Below, one piece after another: positions 1 to 7,709 of a DNA stretch of 12,291 bases (position 1 is the first letter of the stretch; every line of letters starts with the position of its first letter). The stretch is from Verrucomicrobiota bacterium (lineage in GTDB: Bacteria; Verrucomicrobiota; Verrucomicrobiia; Opitutales; Opitutaceae). A program made the translations under genes and the position numbers. A model generated the notes under the pieces. It had not been told where the DNA came from. It made no database searches and saw only the letters and a program-made list of their open reading frames with translations. The stretch is taken from positions 1 through 12,291 of the forward strand of contig JAEWNN010000005.1 in assembly GCA_023457035.1 (NCBI GenBank), read 5' to 3'.

Positions 1-911
1 CCGAGCTTGGCTTTGGCTTTCGAGTAGTCGCCGATGAGCAGGTCGACCTCGGCGGGGCGCAGGAATCGTTCGTCGAACTTCACGTGCTTCTGCCACTCGA
101 GGCCAAGATGGCCGAAGGAGGCTTCGAGGAAGTCTTTGATCGTCCAGGTCTCGTTGGTGGCGAGGACGTAGTCGTCGGGCTGATCCTGTTGGAGCATGCG
201 CCACATGCCTTCGACGTACTCGGCGGCGTAGCCCCAGTCTCGCTTGGAGTCGATATTGCCGAGGTAGAGCTCCTTCTGGAGGCCAAGTTTGATGCGGGCG
301 GCGGCGAGGGTGATCTTGCGGGTGACGAAGTTCTCGCCGCGGCGGGGGGACTCGTGGTTGAAGAGAATACCGGAGCAGGCGAAGAGATTGTAGGACTCGC
401 GGTAGTTGATCGTGAGGTAATGTGCGTAGGCCTTGGCACAGGCGTAGGGCGAGCGCGGGTAGAACGGAGTGGCCTCGGTCTGCGGCACGGCCTGCACCTT
501 GCCAAACATCTCGGAGGAGGACGCCTGATAGTAGCGGACCTTTTTGCCGATGCCGGACTCGATGATCGCCTCGAGGATGCGCTGGGCGCCGAGACCGGTG
601 ACGTCGCCGGTGTAGGTCGGAATGTCGAAGCTTACGCGCACATGGCTCTGGGCAGCGAGGTTGTAGATCTCGTCGGGCTGGATCTTATAGAGGAGTTTGA
701 CGAGGGCGACGGCATCCGTGAGGTCCCCGTAGTGGAGGAAGAGGCGCTGCTTCTCGCCGTGCTCGTATCCGCGCAGATGGTCGATGCGGGTGCGGGTGAC
801 GGAGCTGGAGCGGCGGACGATGCCGTGGACCTCGTATCCTTTGGCGAGGAGCAGTTCGGCGAGGTAGGAGCCGTCTTGGCCCGTGATTCCGGTGATGAGC
901 GCGCGTTTCAT
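1..911 (-). CDS. gmd: GDP-mannose 4,6-dehydratase, C-terminus cut by window edge
   Basis: Extended SDR enzyme that converts GDP-D-mannose to GDP-4-keto-6-deoxy-D-mannose in the cytoplasm, the entry step to GDP-fucose, GDP-rhamnose, GDP-perosamine and similar sugars. Translating the minus strand from the ATG at 911 gives 303 codons with no stop before the edge. The family is usually about 345-375 residues, so some tens of C-terminal residues are missing. Visible features are the NADP-binding GITGQDGSYLAE at residues 8-19, VRRSSS after beta-2, a SSSEMFG segment with S132 and E134, the YxxxK pair Y156/K160, and the GMD signature NHESPRRGENFVTRKI around residues 185-200. All expected catalytic residues are present. 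It lies 51 bp downstream of a GMD-like paralogue and probably shares its transcript. No Shine-Dalgarno motif precedes the ATG. The large plus-strand frame opposite it is an antisense shadow. Confidence 0.95.
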   Translation of the reverse strand, partial: MKRALITGITGQDGSYLAELLLAKGYEVHGIVRRSSSVTRTRIDHLRGYEHGEKQRLFLHYGDLTDAVALVKLLYKIQPDEIYNLAAQSHVRVSFDIPTYTGDVTGLGAQRILEAIIESGIGKKVRYYQASSSEMFGKVQAVPQTEATPFYPRSPYACAKAYAHYLTINYRESYNLFACSGILFNHESPRRGENFVTRKITLAAARIKLGLQKELYLGNIDSKRDWGYAAEYVEGMWRMLQQDQPDDYVLATNETWTIKDFLEASFGHLGLEWQKHVKFDERFLRPAEVDLLIGDYSKAKAKL

Positions 912-962
912 GGAAGGGATCTGGTGAAAGGACTTGGGGATGTAATGGCGGGTGGGCGCGGG

Positions 963-1940
963 TCAGGCGAGCTTGGCGAGTTCGGACTCGACTAGGCGGG
1001 CGACGATGTCGGCAAAGGGCACGGAGTTCTCCCACCCGAGCAGCCGCCGAGCCTTAGCAGGATTGCCACACGAGGCGGAGGGTTCGACGGTCATGACCAG
1101 TTTCTGGTCGTGCTTAACGTAGTCGCGCCAATTGAGCCCCACGTATTTGAACGCATTGTCGACGAGTTCCTCGACGGAGTGGAGCTCTCCGGTGGCGAGG
1201 ATGAAGTCGTCGACGGGGTTGGACTGCAGCATCATCCACATGCCGCGCACGTAATCGGGCGCCCAACCCCAGTCGCGCCGGCCACCGAGGCTGCCCAACA
1301 CGAGTTCGGTTTGCAGTCCCTTTTTGATGCGCGCAGCCGCGCGGGCAATCTTCATGGTGACGAACGCACCGCTGCGCCGAGGCGACTCATGGTTATAGAG
1401 GATTGCCGCGCAGGTCGGTAGACCGTAGGCGATGCGGTAGATCCGGGCCATGTGCTGCGAGAAGGCCTTGGCGGCACCGTAGGGTGTGGTCGGGTTGACC
1501 GGCGTGAGTTCGTCTTGCGGCGAGTGCGGCGGGGAGCCGAAAACCTCGCTGGAAGAGGCGTAGAGAAATTTGGTCGGCTCGGGCAAATCGCGCAGGATTT
1601 CGAGAAGTCGTAGAGTCCCCATTCCGATGCTGTCGACGGTCGCCTCGGGCAATTCAAGGCTCAGGCGGGGGCTTGATTGACCGGCCAGATGGTAGAACTC
1701 CTGCGGCTGGGCTTTGGCGATGATGCGTCGCAGGTGGGTGGCGTCCTCGTACGAGCCGTTATGGAGGAAGAGCCGGCGGTTGTTCACGGCCGGGTCGTTG
1801 ACAAGGTGGGCGATATTGCTGTGTCCCAACGTGTCCGGCCGGTGGACCAACCCGTGGATCTCGTAACCTTTCTCCAGCAGGAGTTCGGCTAGATAGGAGC
1901 CATCTTGGCCTGTGATTCCAGTGATGAAGGCGCGAGGCAT
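963..1940 (-). CDS. GDP-mannose 4,6-dehydratase-like SDR (GMD paralogue)
   Basis: 325-residue extended SDR, clearly homologous to the adjacent gmd. It has GITGQDGSYLAE at residues 8-19, ASSSEVFG at 128-135 (S130, E132), YGAAK with Y154/K158, NHESPRRSGAFVTMKI at about 183-198, and RDWGWAPDYVRGMW further on. Retention of the dehydratase Glu (E132) argues against a simple 4-reductase such as Rmd, although it sits where rmd would be expected. It differs from canonical GMD in the cofactor 2'-phosphate region (VHRPDT instead of VRRSSS), in having Met for Arg in the FVTRK motif, and in an SxxR-type segment after LAGQSS. It may be a second GDP-hexose dehydratase, a subfunctionalised paralogue, or an enzyme acting on the GMD product; sequence alone does not decide. 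It starts 71 bp after the permease gene and is probably co-transcribed with it. Confidence 0.85.
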   Translation of the reverse strand: MPRAFITGITGQDGSYLAELLLEKGYEIHGLVHRPDTLGHSNIAHLVNDPAVNNRRLFLHNGSYEDATHLRRIIAKAQPQEFYHLAGQSSPRLSLELPEATVDSIGMGTLRLLEILRDLPEPTKFLYASSSEVFGSPPHSPQDELTPVNPTTPYGAAKAFSQHMARIYRIAYGLPTCAAILYNHESPRRSGAFVTMKIARAAARIKKGLQTELVLGSLGGRRDWGWAPDYVRGMWMMLQSNPVDDFILATGELHSVEELVDNAFKYVGLNWRDYVKHDQKLVMTVEPSASCGNPAKARRLLGWENSVPFADIVARLVESELAKLA

Positions 1941-2011
1941 GGAGTTGATGCGGTGAGCGGGGCGGTTGCCTGTGGACAGTAAGGGGAAGGAGAGCGGAAG
2001 TCAGTCTTGGA

Positions 2012-2944
2012 CTAGAGCACGTCGGCAAAGGCGGGTCGGAGCTTGTGGAACACCCAATAGCCGCCGATTGCGATGACCGCACTGATGCCGTAGAGATAGC
2101 CGAGATGGTGATAGTTGAGCTCGGCATGCCAGAGGACTGCCGCCCGGGACAACTCGATGGCGTGGATCAACGGGTTGAATCGCAGGATCGACCAGGCGGC
2201 AGGTGGGATGCTTTGAGCCGGGTAGAAGACCGCGCTGGCGAACATCAGTGCCATGCTCAGGAAGGCGGTGAGCTGATTGATGTCGCGGAAAAACACGCCC
2301 AAGGCGGCACAAAACCAGCCCATTCCGAGGGAGAGCAAGACCACCGGCGCCAAGATCACCGGCATCCATAACATCCCCAAGCTTGGGCCCGGACCGAGCA
2401 GTGCGATCCCCAGCAGCGTGAGCAGAACGCTGATGAGGCAATGAACAAAGGAGGCCCCAACCGAGGCGACCGGGAGGATCTCGAGCGGGAACACGACTTT
2501 CTTCACGAAGTTCGGGTTGCCGACGATCACCGTCGGCGCAACCCCGAGGACCTCGCCGATGAAGTGGAACAGGCTGAGTCCGATGAAGATGCCCAAGGCG
2601 TAATCGACGCGCGTCTCGCCGGAGCGTGCGCCAAACTTCCCGCCAAATACATACCCGAAAACGAACACGTAGAGCCCGAGCATCAGGAGGGGGTTGAGAA
2701 ACGACCAGATCAGCCCGAGGTGGCTTCCCTTGTGCCGAAGCTCCACGTTGCGCTCGATGAACTGCCAGAGCAGGGCGCGATGCCTCACCAACGGGGTGAT
2801 CCCGTCGAACTGAGCCACCCAAGGGCCAACTGCTTTGGCGTTGTTCCGCTGCATAAAGCCGTCGAACTCCACGCGGCCCCACCGGTCTTGGCAAAGCATT
2901 TTCGCCGCGTTGTTTGGCGACGTTGTTGGGAGCCCGCTGCCCAT
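2012..2944 (-). CDS. wzm: ABC-2 type polysaccharide/polyol phosphate export permease (Wzm-like)
   Basis: Inner-membrane subunit of an ABC exporter that flips undecaprenol-linked O-antigen or capsular glycan. The core is typical of the family: an N-terminal amphipathic segment (LLWQFIERNVELRHKGSHLG), then LIWSFLNPLLMLGLYVFVFG as the first membrane helix, about six helices in all, and the conserved FFRDINQL followed by FNPLIHAIELSR near the C-terminus. The longest frame gives 310 residues against about 260-280 usual for the family. The first 15-30 residues look unlike the family, so the ATGs at 2899 or 2854 may be the real start; 2854 has a GGAG 12 nt upstream. It is the first gene of the leftward cluster, ahead of two GDP-mannose dehydratase-type genes, which supports glycan export. 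The cognate Wzt ATPase is not adjacent and would have to lie beyond position 1 or elsewhere. Confidence 0.88.
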   Translation of the reverse strand: MGSGLPTTSPNNAAKMLCQDRWGRVEFDGFMQRNNAKAVGPWVAQFDGITPLVRHRALLWQFIERNVELRHKGSHLGLIWSFLNPLLMLGLYVFVFGYVFGGKFGARSGETRVDYALGIFIGLSLFHFIGEVLGVAPTVIVGNPNFVKKVVFPLEILPVASVGASFVHCLISVLLTLLGIALLGPGPSLGMLWMPVILAPVVLLSLGMGWFCAALGVFFRDINQLTAFLSMALMFASAVFYPAQSIPPAAWSILRFNPLIHAIELSRAAVLWHAELNYHHLGYLYGISAVIAIGGYWVFHKLRPAFADVL

Positions 2945-3071
2945 CGGGTGCTGGAGTGTTTGGGATTTGACCCGTCTCCGCGGTTCTGTCGCCTTCGCAA
3001 CTCAATCGTTGTACGAGAAGGGTGCTGCCCAGGGTGGTTCAGGCGCTTTTCGCGGCATATCTGCAAACCCA

Positions 3072-4445
3072 ATGAAGACTTTGCTCACGAGTGCGTTCCT
3101 CTCGCTGGTCCTAACGGGCGCGTCCCCAGTGCGGGCTGTTGGCGCCGATACCGGCGGGGTGGTGCTTCCCGAAGAGGTGATGCCGCAATTGCGGCCGCTG
3201 CTCGAGACGGCACTGCGCCAGTCGCCGCGCGTTTTGGAGCGCAACCTCGATCTGGCCGGCGCCCGTGCCGAAGGCTATGTGGCGAGGTCGACCAGCTGGC
3301 CCCGCGCCGGCGGCTACCTGCAATACCAGGCACAACGGGAGACGCGGGCCGACGTCTACAACAGCACGACCAAGACCTACGGAGACGCCACTAGTCTGAA
3401 TGAGAAGTTCTACTACAATTTCTCGGTGACCCAGCCCGTTTGGGAGTGGGGGACGCTGGCCGCCGCGCGGCGGATCTCGCGTATCGACGAGGATTTGGCG
3501 CAGCTAAGGCATGTCGAGGCTTATGGAGCGCTGGCGGCGGAGATCCGGGCGAACTATCTGGCGCTCATCCTTGCGAAGATCGCAGTGCGCAATGCAGACC
3601 ATGCCCGACAGATGGCGGAAGAGAACTTGGTTCGCGACCAGGCGCGGCTTGACGAGAAGCAGGTGACAGGTGGCGTGGTCGCTGGGAGCCAGCTGCGGGT
3701 CGATGAGACGACGCTTGCTGCAAAACGGGCGCAGGCCGACCTCGACTATTTGCTCGGGAACTTCTGCCTGCTATGCGGCATCTCCGATCTCGCGGTGGCG
3801 GAGATCCCCGACCAGATCGCAGACCTCTCGACCGGCCCTGTATTGCCCGACCCTCCTGCGGCAGGGGAGCCGGACAACGCGCAGATCCAGGCGGCCGAGA
3901 AGGAGGTAGAGAAATGCAGGCTCGGGCTGGTGGCACCGCGCTTTGCGCTGTTTCCGAAGTTCGCGCTCGTAGCGGGTGTGTCGCGCGACGAGATCAACCG
4001 GGATCTTGACGCCTACAAGAAGTACCAAACGAACACTTGGTATGGTGGGGCGCAGGTAAATTGGACGATATTCGATGGGTTTGGCACCAAGGGGCGCCGG
4101 TTGGCCGCCTACACGCGATTGCGTCGGGCAGAGCTGCGGCTGACGAGCTTACGGGCCACGGCCGTGCGCGACCGAGGCCGCGAGGCCCAAAATCTCGGCT
4201 TTGCCTGGGAGGCCTACCGCATTGCTAAGCGGCGGCACCTGGGGGCCATTGGCGGACACTCGTACGTCCAGCAATTGGCGAATCGTGGCGAGGCCTCGCA
4301 GACCGATGTCGATTCGGCGCTGCACACGATGAATGTGCAGCAATATGCTTCTCAACAAGCACTTGCAGCCTACCTGAACGCATGTGTTCGGTACGTTTCG
4401 GCACGAGACATGGATCCTTTGGGCAAACCTCCAGTCCAGTACTGA
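3072..4445 (+). CDS. TolC-family outer-membrane efflux protein
   Basis: 457-residue outer-membrane factor forming the exit duct of a tripartite exporter. The ATG at 3072 is chosen because it begins a clean signal peptide: KT, a hydrophobic LLTSAFLSLVLTG core, and a likely cleavage after PVRA (residue 22). The frame stays open upstream but encodes nothing signal-like. Two homologous OEP halves are visible. Each has an outward-facing strand segment (FYYNFSVTQPVWEWG at 113-127; WYGGAQVNWTIFDGFG at 322-337) followed by long Ala/Arg/Glu-rich helices (about 128-230 and 338-440). It is divergent from wzm, with 127 bp between the annotated starts and no convincing sigma-70 promoter on either strand there. 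The adaptor gene starts 11 bp after its stop, so the two form an operon. The substrate cannot be read from sequence. Confidence 0.9.
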   Translation: MKTLLTSAFLSLVLTGASPVRAVGADTGGVVLPEEVMPQLRPLLETALRQSPRVLERNLDLAGARAEGYVARSTSWPRAGGYLQYQAQRETRADVYNSTTKTYGDATSLNEKFYYNFSVTQPVWEWGTLAAARRISRIDEDLAQLRHVEAYGALAAEIRANYLALILAKIAVRNADHARQMAEENLVRDQARLDEKQVTGGVVAGSQLRVDETTLAAKRAQADLDYLLGNFCLLCGISDLAVAEIPDQIADLSTGPVLPDPPAAGEPDNAQIQAAEKEVEKCRLGLVAPRFALFPKFALVAGVSRDEINRDLDAYKKYQTNTWYGGAQVNWTIFDGFGTKGRRLAAYTRLRRAELRLTSLRATAVRDRGREAQNLGFAWEAYRIAKRRHLGAIGGHSYVQQLANRGEASQTDVDSALHTMNVQQYASQQALAAYLNACVRYVSARDMDPLGKPPVQY

Positions 4446-4456
4446 TTCCCTCTGTA

Positions 4457-5566
4457 ATGATGGCAAAAATCAAATGGTTTGGAACGCTTCTTCTGGTGGG
4501 GGCAGGTGTCTGGCTAGGCCTCCAGCTGTTGCGTCCCGAAGCGAAAGTGGTGGCGGCGAAGCGTGAACTGGCGATCAGCGCCGTGCCCGGTTCGGTCACG
4601 GTCCTCGCTGAACGCGCGCTCCAGGTGAAGAGCGATGTCGGTGGCCGCGTGCTCGCCAGCAAGCTGGACCTCAGTGCCGAGATGCCGGAGGGGGGAGTGC
4701 TCATCGAGTTGGACAAGACCGACCTGAACCTGCAGATCGAACAGCTGGAGCATGACCGCACGGCGATCCGGCGCCGGATCGAAATCGGATCCCCGACCCA
4801 GTACGAGTTGCTGAACGCCCGCGACAAGCTGGCGACCTTCGAACTGCGGCTCAAACAAGGCGCGATGACGGCGGTCGACTTCGAGATGCAGAACCGGCTC
4901 GTCAAACAACTCGAGCAGAAGCTCGAGCTCGAGACGGTGGCCAACGAGCAGGCGCTCGCCAGGATCGAGACCGACCTCAAGGTTTTCGGGCGCAAGCGCG
5001 ATCTGATGACAGTGCGCTCCCCGGTGGAAGGGGTCGTGTCGGCGATCTTCGTCAAACCCGGCGACCTCATCGTGCCCGGGGAACCGGTCGCGACGCTCAT
5101 CGCCGACAGCCGGATCGTGGAAGCCAAGATCAGCGAGGAGAACTTCTCCGGCCTGCGGGTGGGGCAGAAGGCCACTGTCCGGTTCCTTAGTTACGGCGCG
5201 ACCCAATACAGCGGACGCGTGGAGAAGATCCTGCCCGCGGCCGACCCGTTGACCCAGCGCTACATGGTGCACCTCTCCGTGGCGATCGACCCCAAGCTGC
5301 TCGTTCCGGGTATCACCGGCGAAGTGAACATCATCGTCGATGCGCGCGACAAGGCGATCGTCATTCCCCGGCGTGCGTTGCTCGGGAGCAGTGTCTTCGT
5401 CGTCACGGGGGGCCGCGTCGAGGTCCGGACGGTCGAGGTCGGGTTCACCAGTCTCAGCTCCGTGGAGATCGTGCGCGGGGTGGAGGAGGGGGATCGGGTG
5501 ATCGTCGACGATCTGGATCGGTTCCGGTCGGGCGATCGGGTCTCGGTGGTGGAGCTCACGCCTTGA
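4457..5566 (+). CDS. HlyD/MacA-type periplasmic adaptor (membrane fusion protein)
   Basis: 369-residue adaptor linking the inner-membrane ABC transporter to the TolC-like channel. The start is placed at the first ATG of an ATGATG pair after the upstream stop; the open frame extends back into the tolC-like gene, but that part lacks family character. Domains in order: N-terminal membrane anchor at about 7-25 (WFGTLLLVGAGVWLGLQLL); first lipoyl half at 57-86 (VKSDVGGRV); an alpha-helical hairpin rich in Leu, Gln, Glu and Arg at about 88-175, the TolC-docking coiled coil; second lipoyl half at 186-218 (VRSPVEGVVSAIFVKPGDL); beta-barrel from about 220; and a membrane-proximal domain with VIPRRALLG. 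It has no lipobox, so it should be anchored by the helix. It lies between the outer-membrane factor and the permease, as in DevB/MacA-type operons. Confidence 0.9.
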   Translation: MMAKIKWFGTLLLVGAGVWLGLQLLRPEAKVVAAKRELAISAVPGSVTVLAERALQVKSDVGGRVLASKLDLSAEMPEGGVLIELDKTDLNLQIEQLEHDRTAIRRRIEIGSPTQYELLNARDKLATFELRLKQGAMTAVDFEMQNRLVKQLEQKLELETVANEQALARIETDLKVFGRKRDLMTVRSPVEGVVSAIFVKPGDLIVPGEPVATLIADSRIVEAKISEENFSGLRVGQKATVRFLSYGATQYSGRVEKILPAADPLTQRYMVHLSVAIDPKLLVPGITGEVNIIVDARDKAIVIPRRALLGSSVFVVTGGRVEVRTVEVGFTSLSSVEIVRGVEEGDRVIVDDLDRFRSGDRVSVVELTP

Positions 5567-5600
5567 GTTCCCTCGCCCCCATCCAACCGTGGATCGCCTG

Positions 5601-6839
5601 ATGTCGCCCAACATCCGCATCGCCCTGCGGTTCCTCACCGCCAAGCGCCGCTCCATGTTCATGAGCCTCACCGGCATCGTGTTCGGGGTGGGCTTCTTCA
5701 TCGTCACCCAGGCGCAGACGAGCGGGTTCGAGGAGTTTTTCATCAAGACCATCCTCGGCACCAATGGCGCGATCCGCATCGAGGATGGGCTCCAGGATAC
5801 GCTGCGCTCGATGTCGAGCGACGGCTCCAGGTTCGATTTCGAGCACCGCGACAGCGTGAAGTACGTGGAAGGTATTGCTGAGCCGGAGAAGCTTTCGCAG
5901 GCGGTGGCGCAGTTCGACAACGTCACCGGCATCGCCGAGGTGCTCACCGGAGCTGTCTTGGTCCGCGGCAGCATCCGGAGCGATTCGGCCCGCGTGTATG
6001 GCGCCGTCATCAACGATCTGCTCAAGGTGTCCGACCTCGGACAGCAGATCGTCTTCGGCCACCTCAACGATTTCCGGATCAACCCGACCGGGCTTCTGGT
6101 CGGGCGGGTCCTGGCCTCCCGCCTCGGGCTCAACGTCGGCGATCCGGTCGTCCTCGAGGCCCATGGCCAGATGCGGCACTACCGCGTATCCGCGATCTAC
6201 GAGACCGGGGTGAGCGACATCGACCGCCAACGCATCTACATGCACATGCAGGAGTCCCGCTCGCTCCTGCAGAAGCCCAATGGCGCCTCGTTCCTGCAGG
6301 TCTCGCTCGCCGACCGTGATCGGGCCCCGGCGGATGCCGCGCACATGCAGCGCACGCTGCAGCACGGGGTGAGTCCTTGGCAGGAGCGGGAGAAGACCTG
6401 GCTGGAGGTCTTCCGGGCGTTGCGGGTGTCCTCCGCGCTCACCGTCTCCACGATCATCCTCATCTCCGGTCTGGGCATGTTCAATACTCTGGCGATGATC
6501 GTCATGGAGAAGACCAGGGAGATCGCGATCCTGCGCTCGATGGGCTACACCCGCAACGACATCGCGCACATCTTCCTCTGGCAGGGCGCCATCGTGCTCA
6601 CCGGTGGCGTGGTTCTCGGCTGGGTCTTCGGCGCGGCGGTGACCTATGGGGTCTCGCGCCTGCCGATCCGCATCCGCGGCATCTTCTCCACCGACAGCTT
6701 TGTCGTCTCCTGGTCGCTCTGGCACTATCTCGCCGCGGCGCTCACGGCTGCGGTGGTCGTCATGCTCGCCAGCTTTATCCCGGCCCGCCGGGCTGCCCGC
6801 CTCGAGCCGGGCGATGTCATCCGGGGAACTTCGCAATGA
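5601..6839 (+). CDS. FtsX/LolC-E/MacB-type ABC transporter permease
   Basis: 412-residue inner-membrane permease with the four-helix architecture of the LolCE/MacB/DevC superfamily: TM1 at about 20-40, a large periplasmic (MacB-PCD-like) domain at about 41-275, then TM2 at about 278-302, TM3 at about 326-352 and TM4 at about 375-395. The cytoplasmic loop after TM2 carries the conserved MEKTREIAILRSMGYT, which in the family contacts the ATPase. The C-terminus has PARRAARLEPGDVIRG, a standard family ending. The stretch after TM1 (FEEFFIKTILGTNGAIRIED) resembles LolC/LolE, hinting at a Lol-like origin. The ATG at 5601 is preferred over an in-frame GTG at 5589. The stop overlaps the ATPase start (ATGA), implying translational coupling. 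There is only one permease gene, so the transporter is presumably a homodimer. Confidence 0.9.
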   Translation: MSPNIRIALRFLTAKRRSMFMSLTGIVFGVGFFIVTQAQTSGFEEFFIKTILGTNGAIRIEDGLQDTLRSMSSDGSRFDFEHRDSVKYVEGIAEPEKLSQAVAQFDNVTGIAEVLTGAVLVRGSIRSDSARVYGAVINDLLKVSDLGQQIVFGHLNDFRINPTGLLVGRVLASRLGLNVGDPVVLEAHGQMRHYRVSAIYETGVSDIDRQRIYMHMQESRSLLQKPNGASFLQVSLADRDRAPADAAHMQRTLQHGVSPWQEREKTWLEVFRALRVSSALTVSTIILISGLGMFNTLAMIVMEKTREIAILRSMGYTRNDIAHIFLWQGAIVLTGGVVLGWVFGAAVTYGVSRLPIRIRGIFSTDSFVVSWSLWHYLAAALTAAVVVMLASFIPARRAARLEPGDVIRGTSQ

Positions 6840-7531
6840 ACGATACTTCCGTCGCTCCCGACCTTGCCATCGCCTGCGAGGGTGTGCACCGCCACCTCGG
6901 TACCGGTGAAGGGCGCGTACATGTTCTGCGCGGGGTCGATTTCGCTGCCGAACGAGGCAAGGTCTATGCCATCGTCGGCCCCTCCGGCTGCGGCAAGAGC
7001 ACCCTGCTGTACCTGCTGGGACTCCTCGATCGGACCGACGCCGGCGAAGTCTGGATCGATGGGCAGCCGATGAGCCGGATCGACGATGTCGCGCGCACCG
7101 CCATCCGCGGCGAGCACATCGGGTTCGTCTTCCAGTTCCACTTCCTGCTTCCGGAGTTCACCGCGCTTGAGAACGTCATGATGCCGATGCGCAAGCTCGG
7201 GCGTCTGAGTCCTGACCACATGGAGGCGCGAGCGCAGCAGTTGCTCGCCGACGTCGGTCTGGGCGACAAGTCGCGGCGTCTGGCCACGCAGCTTTCTGGC
7301 GGCGAACAGCAACGTGTCGCCATCGCCCGCTCGTTGGCCAACGCACCCTCCATTGTGCTCGCCGACGAGCCCACCGGAAACCTCGACCAAAAAAACTCCG
7401 CCCACGTGTTCGATCTGCTCTGCCGGCTCGCTCGTGACAACGGCCAGGCGGTGGTGCTGGTGACGCACAACCCCGAGATCGCTCAGCGCTGCGACGTCGT
7501 GCGGCCCATGCGCGACGGTCTCTTCATCTGA
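6836..7531 (+). CDS. LolD-like ABC transporter ATP-binding protein
   Basis: 231-residue ABC ATPase that powers the permease encoded immediately upstream. Visible motifs: Walker A GPSGCGKST at 48-56, Q-loop Q100 in GFVFQFHFLLPEFTALENV (very close to the LolD sequence around its Q-loop), signature LSGGEQQ at 153-159, Walker B IVLADEP at 173-179 with catalytic E178, D-loop GNLD, and H-loop H211 in VTHNPE. It is a single soluble nucleotide-binding domain, as in LolD/DevA and unlike the fused MacB. The start overlaps the permease stop by 4 nt, so it is certainly the last gene of the tolC-like/adaptor/permease/ATPase operon. LolD-type similarity does not by itself mean lipoprotein sorting; the adaptor and TolC-family partners point to trans-envelope export. 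Confidence 0.95.
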   Translation: MNDTSVAPDLAIACEGVHRHLGTGEGRVHVLRGVDFAAERGKVYAIVGPSGCGKSTLLYLLGLLDRTDAGEVWIDGQPMSRIDDVARTAIRGEHIGFVFQFHFLLPEFTALENVMMPMRKLGRLSPDHMEARAQQLLADVGLGDKSRRLATQLSGGEQQRVAIARSLANAPSIVLADEPTGNLDQKNSAHVFDLLCRLARDNGQAVVLVTHNPEIAQRCDVVRPMRDGLFI

Positions 7532-7679
7532 TCTGTCGCGTCGGCACCGCGACCGAGGTTGGCGACGAAGCCGATGGCGGAGCCGTTGCGATGGACTGGC
7601 GAGAGGTAGGCGATGGCGGTCCTGGAACCGCGCTCGTCGTGCGGCTCAACCGCGTTTATGGCGGTGCCTAACAAAATGC
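7532..7679. other. Non-coding spacer after the ABC operon
   Basis: No gene is supported here. A minus-strand frame is open across it, but it has no start of its own and simply continues antisense into the ATPase gene. A 6-bp GC stem (GTCGCG at 7535-7540 with CGCGAC at 7548-7553, 7-nt loop) begins 4 nt after the ATPase stop but lacks a T-tract. CGATGGCGG occurs twice (7572-7580 and 7611-7619), and TGCCTAA twice (7665-7671 and 7677-7683). The stretch may be decayed DNA belonging to the adjoining GIY-YIG relic. Confidence 0.5.
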
Positions 7680-7709
7680 CTAACCGGAGCGGTTTTTGGG
7701 GGCATTTTG
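7672..7709. terminator. Two-part hairpin, candidate bidirectional terminator
   Basis: Perfect 9-bp inverted repeat CAAAATGCC (7672-7680) and GGCATTTTG (7701-7709). It encloses a second stem AACCG (7682-7686) / CGGTT (7690-7694) with a 3-nt GAG loop, which runs into TTT on the plus strand. On the minus strand the outer arm ends in TTTTGTT. It lies at the 3' end of the GIY-YIG relic (minus) and about 140 nt past the ABC operon (plus), so it could stop transcription from both sides. The inner stem is short and the T-tract modest, so termination is inferred only. Confidence 0.45.

Noticed and set aside
84..995. 303-codon plus-strand open frame
   Set aside because: Lies opposite gmd, which has full family motifs; the sequence is low-complexity Gly/Val/Asp typical of the antisense of GC-rich genes.
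2835..3071. N-terminal extension of the TolC-like frame
   Set aside because: It overlaps wzm on the other strand and would bury the signal peptide that starts at 3072.
4514..6133. 539-codon minus-strand open frame
   Set aside because: Antisense to the adaptor and permease genes, full of Arg/Asp/His-rich composition with no domain; the plus-strand genes have clear motifs.
5556..6836. 426-codon minus-strand open frame
   Set aside because: Composition shadow across the permease gene, without recognisable motifs.
7535..7553. GC-rich 6-bp hairpin just after the ATPase stop as an intrinsic terminator
   Set aside because: There is no T-tract after the stem on either strand; noted only within the spacer entry.
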